From Lachancea mirantina (taxonomy: Eukaryota > Ascomycota > Saccharomycetes > Saccharomycetales > Saccharomycetaceae), in contig LT598463.1 in NCBI GenBank assembly GCA_900074745.1, positions 193,926-257,925 of the forward strand: a DNA stretch of 64,000 bases. The letters run 5' to 3'. Below, piece after piece: positions 59,463 through 64,000 of the stretch. A model generated the notes under the pieces. The model worked only from the letters and a program-made list of their open reading frames with translations. It had not been told where the DNA came from and did not search any database. The position numbers were made by a program, and so were the translations under genes. Within the stretch, counting starts at the first letter, position 1, and each line of letters opens with the position of its first letter.

Positions 59463-61562
59463 ATGTTGAGATCTTCCCGGGTTCAGATCTTAAGTGGTTT
59501 TCAACGATGTTTGTCGCATAGAAAAACGGCTTTTGGAGCATTTTCTGCGGTTGATTTTGACGTGTGCGATGCCCAAGAAGATTCGGAGTTGGATTCCGCT
59601 ACTGGTTTTAAAAATCAAGGTTTTTTAGTAAATAGAACTGATGCGGGTGGTGTGACAGTTTTGGATTGGAAAGATTTGAGTAATGGTGAGAGATCCAGCT
59701 CTTCCTACCGGGACTCAAAAGGTAACCCTTTGCAAGGTGAAAACGCTAAAGAGGCCAGACTCCAAAGAGAAACGCTTATCGGCAAAGCACCGGATGCACA
59801 AATCAAGTTGAACCCTGACGTTTCCAAAGCTATAAACGATCATATCTTGAGCTTACATGTTCCTAACAATTTGCGAAGAATGGCTGCTCAATATTTCATA
59901 GGATTAGAACAATCCAAATTGCATAGAGCCACTGCATCTCCGTCGGAAGTTGATGCTCATATTTCGACGGTTTTTTTGCAAAACTATGGTGCCATTTATC
60001 AATCCTTGCAGGAACTAAAAAAGCGCAAGGGACAGCTTTTCAATCCCAAACGAGTGCTTGACGTGGGATTCGGGCCTGCTACAGGCATGGTGGCCTTGAA
60101 TGATTTGATGGATGAAAGTTTCCGCCCCGAGGTAAAAGATGCCGTTATTTTAGGGCATATTGATATGCAGAAAAGGGCCAAAATTATTCTCAGTAGACAG
60201 GTAAGCGAGCTACCGAGTGTTGCAGAAAACCGTGATGACGGTGTTATGGAAGATAGCACGCCAGAAGATGATATAGAATTGGAAAATGAATTGGTTGGAG
60301 AAGTTATGACGAAAAAGATTAAAATAGCTACAAGACTTAGTGGTAGGGTTCCCGGGTTGAAGCAGTATGATTTAATCATCTTAACCCATCAGTTACTGAA
60401 GTCAGGGCATAAATTCCCACTGGAAATTGACGAAAATTTGGATCATTACTTGAGCCTTCTTTCACCAGGCGGACATTTGGTTCTGGTTGAAAGAGGCAAT
60501 CCATTGGGGTTTGAGACCATTGCAAGAGCACGTCAAATCATGTTAAGGCCAGAAAACTACCTTCAAGAAGGCGGCAAAATTCCTCGGCCTTGGGGAAAAA
60601 ATCAAACAAGTGCATCGGTACTTGATGATAAAAGCCATACGGACGCGTCAAGCGTGACAAACTCTGCTCCCACTCCAGAGCAATGTGAGCTCGAACCCGA
60701 ATTCATGGCAAGCTTGAGAGAAGTTTATAAAGAATCGCCACCATTTCATCTCAGTGTTATAGCCCCATGCCCACATCATAGAAAGTGTCCCCTCCAAGTG
60801 GGTAAACCGCAATACTACGAGTTTAAGGAAGGCAGAAATTTGAAGTTCTGCAACTTCCAGAAATCTATTCAGCGTCCCAAGTTCAGCTTGGAATTGAAGA
60901 AGGGTCGCATCTTAGCAACACCGTGGCAGAGCAAGGAAGAAGGAATTGGCGCGAAGGGCTTGGCACGAAGTGGCAGTGGACGGCCCAACGGACGAGATTT
61001 TGAAATTTTAAATTACTCTTACCTAATTATGGAACGTTCAAAAACAGACGTTGCGACAATTCAAGAAATTGAGAGACAACGGAGAGATAATGATTGGGAC
61101 TTCAAAGTAGGTTCGCTGGGCGACAGAACGCCCAGTACCTGGCCTAGGATTCTTAATAGTCCCCTAAAGAGAAAGGGACACGTCACTTTGGATCTCTGTG
61201 CCCCATCGGGACACTTGGAAAAGTGGACGGTACCACGCTCATTTTCCAAAGAAGTCTACCATGATGCCAGAAAGGCCAGTAAGGGTGATTTATGGGGTTT
61301 GGACGCCAAGAGTAAAATTGAAGGAATGGGAAATCTCGACGTAAAGAAGTTTGAACAAATCGAGAAGGATAAAATTAAAGAGCTGAAGAAGGCAGAAAAA
61401 AGAGAAGACAGAGAATTGCGCGAAGCCGTCAACGCGGTGGATTACGGGTTTGACCAAGAGTCGCCATTGAACTCAGTGGACCTGATGGCGGCTCTATATG
61501 GCGCTGAGTTCGACAAAGGTAAAAGGAAAAAAGCCGCGAGCATTGGCAATGGTCAAGATTGA
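59463..61562 (+). CDS. RSM22: Mitochondrial small ribosomal subunit assembly protein Rsm22 (METTL17 type)
   Basis: Methyltransferase-like protein of the mitoribosome small subunit, 699 residues (S. cerevisiae 628). An Arg/Ser-rich presequence (MLRSSRVQILSGFQRCLSHRK) is present. The methyltransferase fold shows VLDVGFGPATGMVAL and a SPGGHLVLVERGNPLGFETI segment. A later cysteine group, APCPHHRKCPL with FCNFQKSIQRP, matches the cluster-ligand region of METTL17-type proteins. The C-terminal extension is Lys/Glu/Arg rich and helical. It sits next to SRP102 as YKL155C. Confidence 0.95.
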   Translation: MLRSSRVQILSGFQRCLSHRKTAFGAFSAVDFDVCDAQEDSELDSATGFKNQGFLVNRTDAGGVTVLDWKDLSNGERSSSSYRDSKGNPLQGENAKEARLQRETLIGKAPDAQIKLNPDVSKAINDHILSLHVPNNLRRMAAQYFIGLEQSKLHRATASPSEVDAHISTVFLQNYGAIYQSLQELKKRKGQLFNPKRVLDVGFGPATGMVALNDLMDESFRPEVKDAVILGHIDMQKRAKIILSRQVSELPSVAENRDDGVMEDSTPEDDIELENELVGEVMTKKIKIATRLSGRVPGLKQYDLIILTHQLLKSGHKFPLEIDENLDHYLSLLSPGGHLVLVERGNPLGFETIARARQIMLRPENYLQEGGKIPRPWGKNQTSASVLDDKSHTDASSVTNSAPTPEQCELEPEFMASLREVYKESPPFHLSVIAPCPHHRKCPLQVGKPQYYEFKEGRNLKFCNFQKSIQRPKFSLELKKGRILATPWQSKEEGIGAKGLARSGSGRPNGRDFEILNYSYLIMERSKTDVATIQEIERQRRDNDWDFKVGSLGDRTPSTWPRILNSPLKRKGHVTLDLCAPSGHLEKWTVPRSFSKEVYHDARKASKGDLWGLDAKSKIEGMGNLDVKKFEQIEKDKIKELKKAEKREDRELREAVNAVDYGFDQESPLNSVDLMAALYGAEFDKGKRKKAASIGNGQD

Positions 61563-61785
61563 GGCTTGGAATGTAACGGATCGCAAAGGCATGTTAAAAT
61601 AATCTTGTATATAAGGATTTCAAGTTTCAACGTACATTGTTGCTAATTCCACGAGCATCTGGGTGAAAACAACCCAGGGGCGGACCTGCACTGAGCAGGC
61701 ACATAGGTAGCTAACGGACGTGATTAGTTATATGACTAAACGACTATTGAAAAATGTACAGCATCAAACGCTATCTGAGATTGAT

Positions 61786-62497
61786 TTACTTTCTTCTGAA
61801 AGAAGTACCCTCAGACAACTTGGCCTTACCACCAGTTGGGGTGCACAAGACCGTAGAGCAGGACTCACAAGTCACAGCGGTCTGGGCGTGAGAGAACACG
61901 GTGGTGATGTTCAAACAACCTGGGCATTTGACATCCAAAAAGTAGGATCTTGGACCTTGCACAAGGGTCTTTAGCTTGTGCTTTCTGGCTTCAGTGGCAG
62001 GAGAAGGGTGCAACAAATCTTGAACTAAAACCTGTTAAAATCGAAAATTGTTAGTAAATGCGTCTTGTTTTCTATTATTAAAACTCCTCGGGAGTGAAGC
62101 TGTCGATTCGCACGTTATTGTGGGCTGCCTAGTAAACAGCTATTGGGAGGTCCGGACATTATACAGGAACCATAGTGTCTTTCTATTCCACTGGAGACAA
62201 ACTTCTGAAGGATTTCCAAAGTAGATTGCTTCACGTAATACTGTGCTCTCGCTTCAACGAACACTCTCAGTCCGGCACAACATCCTATGATCCTACAATT
62301 TCTCTTAGACCACCCAATAACCCGCCTGGAATATCTTTCTCAACCACTAACCATTATTCAACCAAAAATCATCTCTTCCACTATATCTTCACGGATTTTC
62401 TCATTTTTCAATCTTCAAAAGGCCTATCCTACAGCATCCCACAACTTAACGCCAATATCCACTTCATACGCTCTTATTCTGTCTTTAAACATACCAT
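61786..62497 (-). CDS. RPS27: Small ribosomal subunit protein eS27 (Rps27), ATG-only first exon
   Basis: Zinc-ribbon ribosomal protein of 82 residues. Exon 1 is only the ATG (62495-62497), preceded by ACCAAA; the intron follows, and exon 2 (61786-62031) continues [20 protein letters not shown]. The four zinc cysteines are in CPGC and CESC. The sequence is nearly identical to S. cerevisiae Rps27A/B, which has the same ATG-only exon. It is adjacent to RSM22 as in YKL155-156. A Rap1-type promoter lies to the right. Confidence 0.97.
62032..62494 (-). other. RPS27 intron (463 nt)
   Basis: 5' site GTATGT directly after the ATG (62494-62489), branch site TACTAAC at 62050-62056, and 3' site CAG ending at 62032. 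It is much longer than the other introns in the window, which is usual for yeast ribosomal protein genes. I saw no snoRNA boxes in it. Confidence 0.93.
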
Positions 62498-63357
62498 TTT
62501 GGTATCTTGTGCTTTCTCTTTGGATTATTCCACTACGTTATCAATCCAGGTCTCTTGATATATCAATTCATCAAAAGTCAAAGAAGGCCTATCCGGAGAT
62601 TGGGTACGCATCTCTCAGCAACTGAGACCTCTGCGGTTCCCAGTCGAAAGCAATTGTTCTGCGGCTATTTCTGAGTGATCATCAAGCGATGCGGGGGTCC
62701 TAGATAGGGGTCAGCGTTATTTCTTTCTTTTGAATTTTTCACTTGAAAATTTTTCCCTTCGAAACATAATTACTGGGTGTTTGAACTTTGGACCTTTCTA
62801 GAGCAAGCTGCGAATGTGTGGGTTTGTGATAGGAAAAGCAGGGAAAGGTTTTCGGACTTGTCGTTAATAACGATGGACGTGCAGACTTGATCCATTGCAC
62901 AACACTGTGCGAGAGATGAAACTATAAGCGGGTTCGCCAGATTTCTATGATCGTAAATATTTAAGGAGTGTTCTGAGTATGTGGTGTTGAATGGAGCGGT
63001 CGAATGGGAGGTTTTCCCGGTAATACCTTTTTTAAGGGAAGAGATCTAAATATTTGGGATAAACTGTGCTTTGGCTCTTGAACTTGCGTAAAGGCCGTGG
63101 GTGTGTGCCTTATTCGCGGTACCGGAGCTCCGACTTAATTGGAATGGAAGAGGAGATATGGATATAATCGTAAAAAACGATCTGTCACAGCGATCTCGAC
63201 GGGCATTTTAGCCCTCTGGGCGACGTAAACCTGTCAGTTCCGATCATGCAATTAGAAAATGAGAGTAGCTATTTACTGGTTTTCCATTCTATAAATTCTA
63301 TCAAAATTCCTTGACACTAAATAGCCGATTAAGCGATATTACCCTTTGTAAATGCTG
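62498..63357 (-). promoter_or_regulatory. RPS27 promoter region with Rap1-type sites
   Basis: An 860-bp gap that separates RPS27 from the GTPase gene. On the minus strand AAACCCACACATT (62813-62825) matches the Rap1 consensus RMACCCANNCAYY fully. A second copy, ACACCCAGTAATT (62768-62780), has one mismatch. They lie about 280-330 bp upstream of the RPS27 start, the usual layout of yeast ribosomal protein promoters. No ORF is supportable in the rest. Confidence 0.6.
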
Positions 63358-64000
63358 CTAGCAAATCACACAGCAAGTGTTGTTTTTCGCGCGTTGGCTC
63401 CTGGGCCGCTCACGGGCGGTCTTATTCTTTTTCCGAGTGAGGTGTCGACGAGCACTGTTATTTGTGACCGACTGCTCGGGCGAATCTGGCGGCGTGTGGC
63501 CATCCGGAGCAACTCCTCGAGGACCCAGTTCGCTGGTCTTGGCGGTGCATTTCTGTTCCGTTGTGTTTTCTTCGGAACAACTGTCGTGGTATGAAATAAA
63601 AGCTGAGTTTTGCTCCGTCGCGGTAAGGCTGGGCGAGTCCAAAAGGACGTTTTCGGCGGCTGCAGGAGTCGGACACGGTGCGGGTGGTTCAGTAGCTGAG
63701 GTATCCGCAGGACTCTCGGCCGCTTCTTCCACAGAGGCAGCAGACGCAGCAGACGGGGCGACAGCTTGCTTAGCCTCAAGGGCTGCGCGTTTTTGCTCAT
63801 CGATTTGCACCAGCAAGCGGTAGAAGGCCTGCTTGATGCCGTGATTTTCAAGCGCAGAGGTCTCGAAATAGGAATGCTCGTAGTCCAGACCCAGCTCGTC
63901 GCATACCATGGCGACCGCACTCTCGGTGACACTGCGCTGCGACACCAGGTCCGTTTTCGTCGCGCAAAGCACAATAGGCACGCCTTCTCCACGGAGTTGC
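63358..64000 (-). CDS. Ras-superfamily small GTPase, C-terminal part (cut by window edge)
   Basis: The frame is open from the window end to the stop at 63358; the start lies outside. The visible part contains the G4 motif ATKTDL and the G5 motif ETSALENHG, then a helical segment (QAFYRLLVQIDEQKRAALEAKQ). A long Ala/Ser/Pro/Thr/Glu-rich region follows, then a basic stretch (RRHLTRKKNKTARERPRSQRAKNN) and the end TCCVIC. The last four residues, CVIC, form a CAAX box with a preceding Cys for a second lipid, a layout like Ras1 (CCIIC). The G4/G5 segment is too divergent from Ras1/Ras2 to call it Ras, and I could not match it to a specific Rab or Rho. The extended low-complexity linker is unusual. 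Confidence 0.7.
   Translation of the reverse strand, partial: QLRGEGVPIVLCATKTDLVSQRSVTESAVAMVCDELGLDYEHSYFETSALENHGIKQAFYRLLVQIDEQKRAALEAKQAVAPSAASAASVEEAAESPADTSATEPPAPCPTPAAAENVLLDSPSLTATEQNSAFISYHDSCSEENTTEQKCTAKTSELGPRGVAPDGHTPPDSPEQSVTNNSARRHLTRKKNKTARERPRSQRAKNNTCCVIC

Noticed and set aside
63366-63992. An overlapping minus-strand frame of similar length in the GTPase gene
   Set aside because: Arg/Pro/Ser-rich shadow frame without motifs; the G4, G5 and CAAX motifs lie in the other frame.

Overview
This window is nuclear DNA of a budding yeast (Saccharomycetaceae). Genes are dense and mostly intronless. The few introns are short, start with GTATG and carry a CACTAAC or TACTAAC branch site close to the 3' splice site. 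Gene order points to a species that did not pass through the whole-genome duplication (Lachancea-, Torulaspora- or Kluyveromyces-like; the genus is inferred only). Genes that lie in two separate S. cerevisiae blocks are interleaved here in a single track. No plasmid, virus, CRISPR array or bacterial-type system is present. I read 34 protein-coding genes (one cut by the window end), one tRNA and one solo LTR.

Block 1 (1-35.6 kb) merges S. cerevisiae YGL210-225 with YER029-039: VRG4, KRE29, SDT1/PHM8, COG1, ARB1, EDC1/2, a YER034W homologue, NIF3, BOL2, MDM34, KIP3, CLG1, SKI8, VAM7, NCS6, ZRG8, FIR1, YPT31/32, CHZ1 and SMB1. It covers Golgi sugar transport and trafficking, mRNA decapping and decay, tRNA thiolation, mitochondrial contact sites, chromatin and splicing. 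The 2.85 kb MDM34-KIP3 gap holds a solo LTR with intact 5-bp target duplications and a cluster of CACGTG sites.

Block 2 (36.2-62.5 kb) merges YKL148-156 with YJL039-045: SDH1, DBR1, MCR1, NNR2, GPM1, GYP6, MHP1, NSP1, NUP192, tRNA-Arg(UCU), a small DPM2-like gene, SRP102, RSM22 and RPS27. The blocks meet between SMB1 and SDH1, which looks like a lineage-specific rearrangement point. The last 860 bp before the right edge separate RPS27 from the 3' part of a Ras-like GTPase gene with an unusual low-complexity tail.

Four genes carry introns: SKI8, YPT31, SRP102 and RPS27. In SKI8 and RPS27 the first coding exon is only the ATG. The most useful points for a reader are the inferred SKI8 micro-exon, the DPM2-like ORF, the solo LTR, the branch-site preference, the long ATG-free leaders of CLG1 and ARB1, and the GC-rich hairpin and tandem repeat upstream of YPT31. 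I found no convincing undescribed system; this is largely well-conserved yeast core genome.
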